DNA from: Acidobacteriaceae bacterium
GTDB taxonomy: Bacteria > Acidobacteriota > Terriglobia > Terriglobales > Acidobacteriaceae
Direction: 5' to 3'
DNA: 14,660 bases
Assembly (NCBI GenBank): GCA_030044455.1
Contig: JASHVU010000312.1
Span: forward strand, 1 to 14,660
The notes below the pieces were generated by a model. The model saw only the letters and a list, made by a program, of their open reading frames with translations. It made no database searches and was not told the DNA's origin. Made by a program: the position numbers and the translations under genes. This document shows, piece by piece, positions 1 through 7,238 of this stretch (position 1 is its first letter; each line of letters begins with the position of its first letter).

Positions 1-1666
1 TGTAGTTTTGGCCAAGCTGGTAAAACATTGCGGCGTCATCGTGCTTGCCCAGCAAATCTGCCATCGCGCCCACGCACCAATAGTCATAGGCGAAATCGAG
101 TGTGCGCGAGACCGACTGCCGATCCTTGCCCGCCGCCACATAACCCAGATTGCGGAATTGTTCCTGCAGCGCCTTGTTGTCGTTGGCGGTCGCGCCCACC
201 ATCGCCGTATCGCGCATCGCGGCATACGCAGTTTCAGCGTCGAAATCGCGCAGCCCGCGCGCGTAAGCGCCCACAATCATGCCCACCACGTGAAAACCGG
301 TCATGCACCACGTCTCATTGCCCCACAGCGGCCACACGGGGAGCGAATGCTGATCGAGCTGGCGATAATCCGCAAACAGCGTCTTGACGATATCGCCGAT
401 GCGGTGCGGCTGCATCAGCATCAAGAACGGAAATTCACCGCGATAGATATCCCAGATGGAAAGTGTGGTGTACTTTGTAAATCCCGGATTGGGATAGTTC
501 TTGCGATCCTGGCCGCGATAGGCGCGGTCCACGTCGTTGAAGGTCGCCGGCGCCACCAGGCCGTGATATGCGGCCGTTGCGAAGGTCTGGTTTAGCGCCT
601 GGCTGGGCAGCTCAGCTTCGAGCACTCCGAGCGCGCGGCCCCAGTCCTGCTGATTCCCGCGCACCACGGCATCAAAGTCCCAGTGCGGAATTTCGGCGGC
701 AAGATTCTTCCCGGCCCCCTCCACGCTGGTTCCGGAGATTCCGATACGCACAACGAGCGGCTCAGCGGCAGCGCTCTGAGTGAAGATCGCCTTGATCTGC
801 TTCCCGGAGATTCGGTCTCCGATCGAAGCCCGGTGTGGGGCGCCATCCTGTTGCACTTCGACGGATGCTAACGGCCGGGAGAACTCAATGACAAAGAAAA
901 CCTGCTTATCCGCGGCCCAACCGTGTGTCGAACGCACACCGCTCACGCGTGTCACGCTCTCGATATAGAGCTCGGCTGCGTAAACTTCGCAACCAATGCC
1001 GTGCGCCAAGTCGAGCATGATGCCTCGCCGTGTTTCTCCGGGCAGGACCGGAAAGCGGTACCGGTGCATCCCGCAACGCGTAGTCGCCGTCAACTCGGCA
1101 TGAACATCCGGAGTGTCCAAATGGACTGCATAGTATCCGGGCCTGGCATGCTCGCGTTCATGAGAGAAGGCCGAGCGGTAGCCGCGCTGCGTCTCGTCAA
1201 AAACCCAGCCGGAGTCCGCACCAACCGCCCTGATCTGTGCTTCGGCCTGCTGACCCGGATCGCCGCTGTTCCAGCTCCAGTTGCGCCGTTCGACCAGAGG
1301 CATCAGCAGCACATCGCCCAGGTCGCTGGCGCCGGTGCCCTGCAGATGAGTGTGGCTGAAGCCCAGAATGTAATTATCGAGATAGTGATAACCCGAACAG
1401 TGATCCCACCCGGTCAGATCCCACTGGCCGTTCCATTTCGGCTCGGGCGCACCGCTGGTATCGGGACTCAACTGCACCATGCCGAAAGGCGCCACGGCGC
1501 CTGGAAACATATGCCCGTGCCAGCCAGTGCCGACAAGAGGAAGCGCATTCGCGAAAAGTTGATTTGCGATCTGCGCTCTTTCCTCCGCACTCGCCCAACG
1601 ATAGGCCGGCATTATCTTACCCGCCGCAACGGCGGCGCTGGTCTTCAAAAAATCACGTCTGCGCAT
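1..1666 (-). CDS. GH92 alpha-mannosidase, Tat-exported, 3' end cut by window edge
   Basis: Exo-acting alpha-mannosidase of glycoside hydrolase family 92, a calcium-dependent inverting family that trims alpha-1,2/1,3/1,4/1,6-linked mannose outside the cytoplasm. The first 555 residues are visible; the family is usually about 750, so the C-terminal part, with the conserved catalytic-base aspartates, lies beyond the window. The N-terminus MRRRDFLKTSAAVAAG is a Tat-type signal. Family hallmarks are FPGAVAPFGMVQLSPDT (about residues 54-70), WDHCSGYHYLDN (87-98), GFSHTHLQGTG (102-112) and WPLWGNETWCM with Glu451, which aligns with the family's general acid. DFAYDYWCVGAMADLLGK follows near the cut. 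The ATG at 1666 has a GAGGAG at 1677-1682, ten bases upstream. It is divergent from the GH125 mannosidase, so the two probably act on the same mannan or N-glycan. The family call is secure; the linkage specificity cannot be read from the sequence. Confidence 0.93.
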   Translation of the reverse strand, partial: MRRRDFLKTSAAVAAGKIMPAYRWASAEERAQIANQLFANALPLVGTGWHGHMFPGAVAPFGMVQLSPDTSGAPEPKWNGQWDLTGWDHCSGYHYLDNYILGFSHTHLQGTGASDLGDVLLMPLVERRNWSWNSGDPGQQAEAQIRAVGADSGWVFDETQRGYRSAFSHEREHARPGYYAVHLDTPDVHAELTATTRCGMHRYRFPVLPGETRRGIMLDLAHGIGCEVYAAELYIESVTRVSGVRSTHGWAADKQVFFVIEFSRPLASVEVQQDGAPHRASIGDRISGKQIKAIFTQSAAAEPLVVRIGISGTSVEGAGKNLAAEIPHWDFDAVVRGNQQDWGRALGVLEAELPSQALNQTFATAAYHGLVAPATFNDVDRAYRGQDRKNYPNPGFTKYTTLSIWDIYRGEFPFLMLMQPHRIGDIVKTLFADYRQLDQHSLPVWPLWGNETWCMTGFHVVGMIVGAYARGLRDFDAETAYAAMRDTAMVGATANDNKALQEQFRNLGYVAAGKDRQSVSRTLDFAYDYWCVGAMADLLGKHDDAAMFYQLGQNY

Positions 1667-1714
1667 GAATGATATTCTCCTCGTACCCGAACCATTTACC
1701 TTAGATCATTCATG
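1664..1714. promoter_or_regulatory. Perfect 10-bp inverted repeat between the divergent mannosidase genes
   Basis: CATGAATGAT at 1664-1673 is repeated in inverted orientation as ATCATTCATG at 1705-1714, with a 31-bp spacer. The left arm contains the GH92 start codon. The arrangement could be an operator bound by a dimeric regulator, or in a minus-strand transcript a stem that covers the GH92 start codon with the GAGGAG site in the loop. No regulator family is recognised. The match is clear but its function is inferred. Confidence 0.4.
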
Positions 1715-1744
1715 GCGGATGCGTCGAATCGCCGCGAACTGTGG

Positions 1745-1750
1745 AGAGGA
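1745..1750 (+). promoter_or_regulatory. Ribosome binding site that sets the GH125 start
   Basis: AGAGGA lies four bases before the ATG at 1755. It favours this start over an in-frame ATG at 1665, because the Tat signal sequence begins directly after 1755, while the 1665 start would bury the signal behind 30 unrelated residues. Confidence 0.6.
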
Positions 1751-1754
1751 ACCG

Positions 1755-3206
1755 ATGACAGAGGACACACTTCCAATCACGCGACGCGCCGTTTTGCGCG
1801 GATGTGCGGCAGTCTGTGCCGCCGCTGCCGTTCCCGCTTCTCTGGGAGCACGCACATGGTCTCCGGCAGACGGGCGGCCCAGCCCGGCGGATCGCAGATT
1901 TCAAAGCCCGGCCGTCGAGTCCGCGATCACGCGGGTAAGGACGCAGATCGCCGATCCCATAGTCGCCGCCATGTTCGAGCGCTGCTTTCCCAATACCCTC
2001 GACACCACCGTCTTTCCGGGGACTCTCGACGGCCAGCCCGATACCTTTGTCATCACCGGCGACATCGATGCCATGTGGTTGCGCGATTCTTCAGCACAGA
2101 TCACCCCCTACGTCGGCTTCGCGAAAGACGATGCCGCACTCGCCCGGCTCATCGCGGGCGTGATACGCCGGCAGTCGCGCTGCATCCTAATAGACCCCTA
2201 CGCGAACGCTTTCACCCGCAACACCTCCGATCCGCCACTGAGTTGGTCGGTCCACGACCAGACGGATATGAAGCCTGGCGTGGCCGAGCGCAAGTGGGAG
2301 ATCGACTCGCTCTGCTACACCATCAGGCTGGCGCACTCATATTGGCGCGCTACAGGCGATACCAGCATCTTCGACGCGGCGTGGAAGTCGGCAGCATGGC
2401 GAATCGTCAGCACATTCCAGGAACAGCAACGGCTCCACGGCCGCGGGTCTTACCATTTCTCGCGCCTGACCACCGACCCATATGACACAGCGCCCCTCGA
2501 TGGCTATGGCAACCCGGCGCGACCCGTGGGCATGATCTTCTCAATGTTTCGCCCCTCCGACGACGCCTGCATCTATCCGCTTTTCGTGCCCGCAAATCTC
2601 TTCGCCATCCGCTCGCTCGAGCAACTGCAGGAGGTCAATGCCGCGGGCATCGCAGACGGCAAACTCGCAGCCGCCTGCGACGAACTGATCAACAGCGTAC
2701 GGAAGGCCGTGGATCAGTACGCGACCATTCAACACCCTTTGTTCGGCAAGATCTGGGCCTATGAGGTGGATGGCTTCAGTAATTCCCTGTTGATGGACGA
2801 CGCCAATGCGCCCGGACTTGTCAGCCTTCCTACTCTTGGTTGCTGCGATCTCCACGATCCGCTATATCAGCGCACTCGAAAGTTTGTGCTGAGCAGCAGC
2901 AATCCGTACTTCTTCACGGGCACGGCAGCCTCAGGTGTCGGCAGCCCTCACACCGGGCTTAAGAGCATCTGGCCGATGGGCATTATCCTGCGCGCGCTTA
3001 CTTCCATCGACGATCGCGAAATTCTCCAATGCCTCAAGTGGTTGCGCGACACGACGGCTGGTACGAATTTCATCCACGAATCTTTCGACGTAAACGACCC
3101 CACGCAGTTCACCCGTCCGTGGTTTGCATGGGCGAACACCCTCTTCGGCGACCTCATCATGCAATTGGCCCGCACAAGACCGCAACTGCTGCGTCAGCCG
3201 CTCTGA
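1755..3206 (+). CDS. GH125 exo-alpha-1,6-mannosidase, Tat-exported
   Basis: Glycoside hydrolase family 125 (formerly DUF1237), inverting enzymes that remove non-reducing alpha-1,6-mannose. The product is 483 residues: a Tat-like signal with twin arginine (ITRRAVLRG, residues 8-16) and an alanine-rich stretch to about residue 32, then a full-length (alpha/alpha)6-barrel domain. Diagnostic motifs are DTFVITGDIDAMWLRDS (96-112), KWEIDSL (180-186), RPSDDA (266-271, probable site of the catalytic acid aspartate), YEVDGFSNSLLMDDAN (336-351) and FIHESF (439-444, Glu442 the likely general base). Catalytic assignments are by family position and are inferred. The gene is divergent from GH92, which suggests joint degradation of alpha-mannan or N-glycan cores. 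Its stop overlaps the 3' end of the convergent unknown gene by 13 bp. Confidence 0.93.
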   Translation: MTEDTLPITRRAVLRGCAAVCAAAAVPASLGARTWSPADGRPSPADRRFQSPAVESAITRVRTQIADPIVAAMFERCFPNTLDTTVFPGTLDGQPDTFVITGDIDAMWLRDSSAQITPYVGFAKDDAALARLIAGVIRRQSRCILIDPYANAFTRNTSDPPLSWSVHDQTDMKPGVAERKWEIDSLCYTIRLAHSYWRATGDTSIFDAAWKSAAWRIVSTFQEQQRLHGRGSYHFSRLTTDPYDTAPLDGYGNPARPVGMIFSMFRPSDDACIYPLFVPANLFAIRSLEQLQEVNAAGIADGKLAAACDELINSVRKAVDQYATIQHPLFGKIWAYEVDGFSNSLLMDDANAPGLVSLPTLGCCDLHDPLYQRTRKFVLSSSNPYFFTGTAASGVGSPHTGLKSIWPMGIILRALTSIDDREILQCLKWLRDTTAGTNFIHESFDVNDPTQFTRPWFAWANTLFGDLIMQLARTRPQLLRQPL

Positions 3207-4369
3207 GTCGAGCTGCCGTTCTTTCTCCGCGACCTGCGGGCGCGCCACCACCAAATGCAGAAAACTGCGATCAACACTGTTGCGGCGATCAGATACAGCA
3301 GCTTCGAGGCGATCCAAAGTGCAATGCTGAAGGCCATCACGTGACGCTTGGCGCGCGAGATCGACGCGGCCGGAATGACCACGGACCCGCCCCAATCCAT
3401 GCTTTCTAGCCGCGGCAGAAACCCCTGTCGTACGCAGCCCTCCAGGTTGTATACGCCGATGTGGTGCGCGAAATGGCTCGCGACGAGCAAGTCGCTGGAG
3501 AACTCGTCCCAATCGAGCGGTCCGTAACCGGAACCGGCCGGAGGCGGGCCATCGGTGACGCCCACCAGGATACCTTGTGAATAGGGACCGAGTTCCAGGA
3601 TGATGGCCGATCCCACCTGACGCGCATAACTCGTATAGATCATCACGTCGTTTTCGTCGCCGCGCACATCCACAGTGCCCACCAGGCGATCGATAAGGTT
3701 GGTGTGAAGGTTGCGCTCAACAGGACCATAGGGCAGGGTATAAGTTTCCACCGGATACCCTTGCGATTGAATCTCGCGGATCAGTGCGGAATATTCCTTT
3801 TCTGCACGCTCAATGCGCTTGCAATCAAAGCCGTTGTGGAGGAGCGTTGTGAACAGACGCCAGGGATGTTTCCTCAGCGCCGCAAGCTCGCTGAAATCGG
3901 GCTCAATGTCGAGGCCGACTGCGTCCCAGTGAAGGCCGTTCTCGCGTGTCCACTTTTCGAAGGCGGCGATTTGGGCTGGAGCCTCGGAAACATTGTCGGC
4001 GTTGAAGTAGGGCCCGTCTTTTGTCTGCAGCGTCACCCCTGCGATCACAGGAATCTGCTGCTGGTTGAGAAAGCGCACCACCTGCGCGCGTTCCGGCGAG
4101 AAATCGGCGATGGCCACACCCACCTGCGCATGCAAGTGCTGAAGCGCGGCAACCACATCGTGATCGGCAAACAGCTCCTGCATCGCCGCAATTCCCTGGT
4201 CGCAACATCCAAAGCCCAGTTGGGGTTGAACGCCGGACCCCTGAATGCGAATTCCATCAGCCGAGGCAGCAATCGCTCGCGGAGCGACAACCAGACTGAC
4301 GCACATGAAGAGCACCATGCAGAAAACTGTCGAGCGATTTGGCATAGAGAGCGTAGGCGTTAACATCAT
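3194..4369 (-). CDS. Unrecognised exported, C-terminally membrane-anchored protein; possible barrel-type glycoside hydrolase
   Basis: I do not recognise the family. The 391-residue product has a hydrophobic signal peptide (about residues 13-36, ending in an Ala-rich cleavage-like site), an extracytoplasmic domain of about 300 residues, one transmembrane helix (about 345-375) and a basic cytoplasmic tail, RRSRRK. Alternating hydrophobic strand-like and helical segments resemble a (beta/alpha)8 barrel. Examples are QLGFGCCDQG (50-59), PVIAGVTLQ (107-115), WDAVGLDIEPD (148-158), YPVETYTLPYG (205-215), DVMIYTSY (241-248) and GILVGVTDG (266-274). The DxE in LDIEPD (Asp154, Glu156) sits where barrel glycosidases often carry a catalytic acid. 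It follows the MFS gene by 20 bp with no good Shine-Dalgarno, so translational coupling is likely; ATG 4345 is an alternative start. Hydrolase function is inference from the strand pattern and the operon. Confidence 0.75.
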   Translation of the reverse strand: MMLTPTLSMPNRSTVFCMVLFMCVSLVVAPRAIAASADGIRIQGSGVQPQLGFGCCDQGIAAMQELFADHDVVAALQHLHAQVGVAIADFSPERAQVVRFLNQQQIPVIAGVTLQTKDGPYFNADNVSEAPAQIAAFEKWTRENGLHWDAVGLDIEPDFSELAALRKHPWRLFTTLLHNGFDCKRIERAEKEYSALIREIQSQGYPVETYTLPYGPVERNLHTNLIDRLVGTVDVRGDENDVMIYTSYARQVGSAIILELGPYSQGILVGVTDGPPPAGSGYGPLDWDEFSSDLLVASHFAHHIGVYNLEGCVRQGFLPRLESMDWGGSVVIPAASISRAKRHVMAFSIALWIASKLLYLIAATVLIAVFCIWWWRARRSRRKNGSSTQSG

Positions 4370-4389
4370 GCTTGAAAAAGATTACTCTC

Positions 4390-5703
4390 TCAAGCCGATG
4401 CTATCGGAGACTTGATGGGAGCACGAATCAATAGGAACAGGAACGCGGTGGCAAAAACCGGCATCAATCCGGCGACCAGAAAAGCAGGAGCGTAAGAGAA
4501 GCGATCTACCAGAATACCGACAGCAAAGGTGAAGACTGCGCCGACCAGGCCCGCCGCCAGTCCGCTGAGCCCTGTAACAGTCGCTACAACGTCCTGAGGG
4601 AACAGGTCGGAGGGCAGAGTGAGCCCCATGGTGGACCAACTCGCATAACCCCAAAGAGCAAAACAAATCAATCCCATTGCAGCATAAACACTGTGCACGC
4701 CGGCGGCGGGAATTCCGGCAAGAATCGGCAGGCAGCTGACGGCGCAAATCCATGTGCGAGCTTTCACCACGGAGACGCCTCGGCGAATGCAATAGCCGGA
4801 TACCAGTCCTCCTGTGAAGTTGCCGATATCGGCGGCGACGAAGGGCATCCAGGCAAAAAGAGCAATGCGCTCCAGGCTGAACCCGCGCGCGTCGCTCAGG
4901 TACTGTGGCAGCCAGAAAACATAGAACCACCAGATAGGGTCAGTCAGTGCTCTGCCGAGAACGATGCCCCACACATTCCGATCTCGTGCCAGCAGGATCC
5001 AACGCCTGGGACCGCGCTGCGCAGAGATACTGGGTACTTCCTGGCCGGAGTGAATATGTGCAACCTCCTGCGGGGTCACGCGCGGATGGCGGTCGAGCGG
5101 ATGATAGACACGCAACCACAATAGCAGCCATACAAATCCCAGCAGCCCAGCAATAACGAAAGCAGATCGCCAACCCAAAGCCAAGGCGATCAATGGAATC
5201 GCCATCGCCGCGATGGCTCCGCCCACGCTGGAACCGCTGTCGAAGATGGCCACAGCCAGGCTGCGTTCCTGGCTGGGAAACCATTCGGCAACCGTCTTGC
5301 TGGCTCCGGGCCAGTTAAACCCTTCTCCAATTCCCAGCAGAAATCGGAAAGAAGCAAAGCCGAAGACCGATGATGCGAAACCGGTGAGGATGTTGATGAC
5401 GCTCCAGAAGACGACAGCCAGGGCCAAACCGAGACGCGTGCCTACGGCGTCAAGAAAGATTCCGCCCAGAAGCCAGGTCACAGCATACGAAATCTGAAAT
5501 GCGCCAAGAATTTTGGCCAGGTCGGTGTGCGTCAGATGGTATTGCGCCGCAATCACAGGCGCTAAAACGGAGAACGTCTGACGGCTGATGTAGTTGGTCA
5601 CAGTGGAGAAAAACAGTGTCCAGACGATCCACCATCTCACTCTTCCAGTCCCGCGCAGCTTGCTCGATGACTCCGCTTGCTGTATCGCACCCAATGGCTT
5701 CAT
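4390..5703 (-). CDS. MFS transporter, ExuT-like anion:cation symporter family
   Basis: Inner-membrane major facilitator permease of the ACS type (hexuronate, glucarate and related organic anions), 437 residues with about twelve hydrophobic segments. The family pattern is visible: NYISRQTFSVLAPVI in helix 1 (residues 37-51), the loop 2-3 motif GGIFLDAVGTRLG (80-92), GIGEGFNWPGASKTVAEWFP (124-143) and ERSLAVAIFDSGSSVGGAI (146-164). A charged central loop (about 200-240) divides the halves. It lies between the oxidoreductase and the unknown barrel-like gene, so it probably imports a sugar or sugar acid released or oxidised outside the inner membrane. The ATG at 5703 was chosen. A TTG at 5724 (seven extra residues, six bases after the upstream stop, weak GAG before it) is possible. 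The exact substrate cannot be read from the sequence. Confidence 0.88.
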   Translation of the reverse strand: MKPLGAIQQAESSSKLRGTGRVRWWIVWTLFFSTVTNYISRQTFSVLAPVIAAQYHLTHTDLAKILGAFQISYAVTWLLGGIFLDAVGTRLGLALAVVFWSVINILTGFASSVFGFASFRFLLGIGEGFNWPGASKTVAEWFPSQERSLAVAIFDSGSSVGGAIAAMAIPLIALALGWRSAFVIAGLLGFVWLLLWLRVYHPLDRHPRVTPQEVAHIHSGQEVPSISAQRGPRRWILLARDRNVWGIVLGRALTDPIWWFYVFWLPQYLSDARGFSLERIALFAWMPFVAADIGNFTGGLVSGYCIRRGVSVVKARTWICAVSCLPILAGIPAAGVHSVYAAMGLICFALWGYASWSTMGLTLPSDLFPQDVVATVTGLSGLAAGLVGAVFTFAVGILVDRFSYAPAFLVAGLMPVFATAFLFLLIRAPIKSPIASA

Positions 5704-5730
5704 CGCATCCCGCAATTCTGTCAACTGTTC

Positions 5731-7173
5731 TCAGGCGGCGCTATTTTCCACCGGATGATCGACGATCTCTTGGTTGTGCGGATCCCAGTAGAGTTTCTTG
5801 CCGCTCCAGTAGGACTGGGCCGCCATGATGCACACAAGCGCATGCGAGAAGCCATGGTCCACAGTTGCGTTCGGCTGCGTGCGCGTCTGCATCGCCTGCA
5901 GCCAGTTCACAAGATGCCCCACGTCGTCATCGTCCGGGCCGAGTGAGCTAGGCGCAGGCGCCCCCGGAACCTGTACAATCTGCTCGCCGTCTTTCTCAGG
6001 TCCCACGATGGGGAGTTTTGTATAGACCGGCCCTGAATCCCATGGATCGTATTCCTGCCTCCCTCCTTCGCGGGTGACAGTAAACAGCGAAGCGCCCTCG
6101 CCTCCATAGTTCTCGATGGTTCCGTCGCGTCCGTGAATTCTCGAAAAGCTCCGATAGCTGTTGCCGAAGATCGTTTTATAGGTGTAGAGAAATCCCTTGG
6201 GATAGACGACGGCCGTCACACAAGTGTCGGGATTGTCACGACCGTCTTTCCAGACGAAGATGCCACCATTGGCAACGACACTTTCCGGATACGCCTCATC
6301 TGTCCAAAGATGCACCAGGTCGCAGCCGTGGCTGAGCCACTGATCAAAGATACCCGAGGAAAAGTCTTTATAGAGTCTGAATTCGAGATAAACATGAGGA
6401 TCGAACGGGCGATCCGCTTTCCCCAGCAGCCACCGCTTCCAGTCAGTGTCTTCTTCCCGAAGCTTCGAAGGTTGGCCATTGAGCCATTGCTTCCACTCCA
6501 TGTGGATGTCCATCAGTCTTTCTTTGTTGATGCCGGTGTCCATGGGAGTGAATCTCCATCGCTCTTCATTGACATTCCACTCCTGCTCAATGTGGACAAC
6601 GTTGCCGATTCGCCCGGATCGAATGATGTCGCGCACCGCGAGGGGATAGGGCTGGCTACGGTGTTGCGTACCCATTTGGACAATCTGCTTCGACTGCTTC
6701 ACCAGGTCGCGCGTCTCAATGGCCTCGGAAAGGACATTGGCAAAGGGTTTCTCGACGTAGCAGTCCTTTCCCGCTCTGACTACCTCAGCACACAACTTAG
6801 CGTGCTGGAAATCGCCCGTGGCAATCATCACACCGTCGAGGTCTTTGAGCGCCAGCATCTCTTCAGAGTATTTAAAACTTTGCGGCTCGCTGTTGAATGC
6901 CCGCTTCACCTGTGCGGCCCGGTGCTCGCGCGCCAGGCTCCAAATGTCGCACACCGCGACGGTTTCGACTGGCATCTGTTTGGCGGCGAGCGTGACCATA
7001 TGCACATGCCCCTCACTGCGATCGCCGCAACCAAGTTGACCTAAGCGAATCCGATCGTTGGCTCCCAGAACACGCGCATACGATTTGGCGCTCATGCCTG
7101 CCGCGAGCATTGTGCCTGTGGCTTGCTTCATGAATGTTCTACGATCGGTACCGGAAATCGGCTTATTCGTCAT
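5731..7173 (-). CDS. Gfo/Idh/MocA-family oxidoreductase with Tat signal
   Basis: NAD(P)-dependent oxidoreductase of the glucose-fructose oxidoreductase/inositol dehydrogenase family, 480 residues. A Tat signal, DRRTFMKQATGTMLAAG (10-26), predicts export folded with its cofactor. The Rossmann part has IRLGQLGCGDRSEGH (42-56), a variant of the glycine-rich loop, then VAVCDIW (72-78), GVMIATGDFQH (114-124) and the family lysine in VEKPF (140-144, Lys142). The C-terminal domain has SHGCDLVHLWTDE (281-293), the usual place of substrate-binding His/Asp residues. It starts 65 bp after nagB and ends six bases before a TTG that could start the MFS gene, so co-transcription is likely. Substrate unknown; a sugar or cyclitol ring is typical. 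GH109-type hydrolysis is possible but the motifs look like an ordinary dehydrogenase. An in-frame ATG at 7221 is less likely as start. Confidence 0.9.
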   Translation of the reverse strand: MTNKPISGTDRRTFMKQATGTMLAAGMSAKSYARVLGANDRIRLGQLGCGDRSEGHVHMVTLAAKQMPVETVAVCDIWSLAREHRAAQVKRAFNSEPQSFKYSEEMLALKDLDGVMIATGDFQHAKLCAEVVRAGKDCYVEKPFANVLSEAIETRDLVKQSKQIVQMGTQHRSQPYPLAVRDIIRSGRIGNVVHIEQEWNVNEERWRFTPMDTGINKERLMDIHMEWKQWLNGQPSKLREEDTDWKRWLLGKADRPFDPHVYLEFRLYKDFSSGIFDQWLSHGCDLVHLWTDEAYPESVVANGGIFVWKDGRDNPDTCVTAVVYPKGFLYTYKTIFGNSYRSFSRIHGRDGTIENYGGEGASLFTVTREGGRQEYDPWDSGPVYTKLPIVGPEKDGEQIVQVPGAPAPSSLGPDDDDVGHLVNWLQAMQTRTQPNATVDHGFSHALVCIMAAQSYWSGKKLYWDPHNQEIVDHPVENSAA

Positions 7174-7177
7174 AAGG

Positions 7178-7182
7178 CTCCC
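7178..7182 (-). promoter_or_regulatory. Ribosome binding site that sets the oxidoreductase start
   Basis: GGGAG on the minus strand lies four bases before the ATG at 7173. It places the Tat signal nine residues from the start. The upstream in-frame ATG at 7221 has no comparable site and would add sixteen residues before the signal. Confidence 0.55.
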
Positions 7183-7238
7183 TATCCCTTCATCGTCGTC
7201 GTTGCGCACCATCGGCCACATCAGCCGCTGTTACATCT

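Noticed and set aside
923..1672. Plus-strand open frame of 249 codons
   Set aside because: It is antisense to the GH92 gene, whose minus-strand frame carries clear family motifs throughout; the plus frame has no recognisable motif.
3704..4363. Plus-strand open frame of 219 codons
   Set aside because: Antisense to the unknown exported protein. The minus frame has a signal peptide, transmembrane anchor and regular strand pattern; the plus frame has none of these.
6133..7044. Plus-strand open frame of 303 codons
   Set aside because: Shadow of the Gfo/Idh/MocA gene, which reads through on the minus strand with a full set of family motifs.
5731..7173. GH109 alpha-N-acetylgalactosaminidase assignment for the Tat-exported oxidoreductase
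   Set aside because: Tempting because of the GalNAc context, but it has the dehydrogenase VEKPF motif and its sequence does not resemble the GH109 enzymes I recall; a glycosidase role is left only as a possibility.
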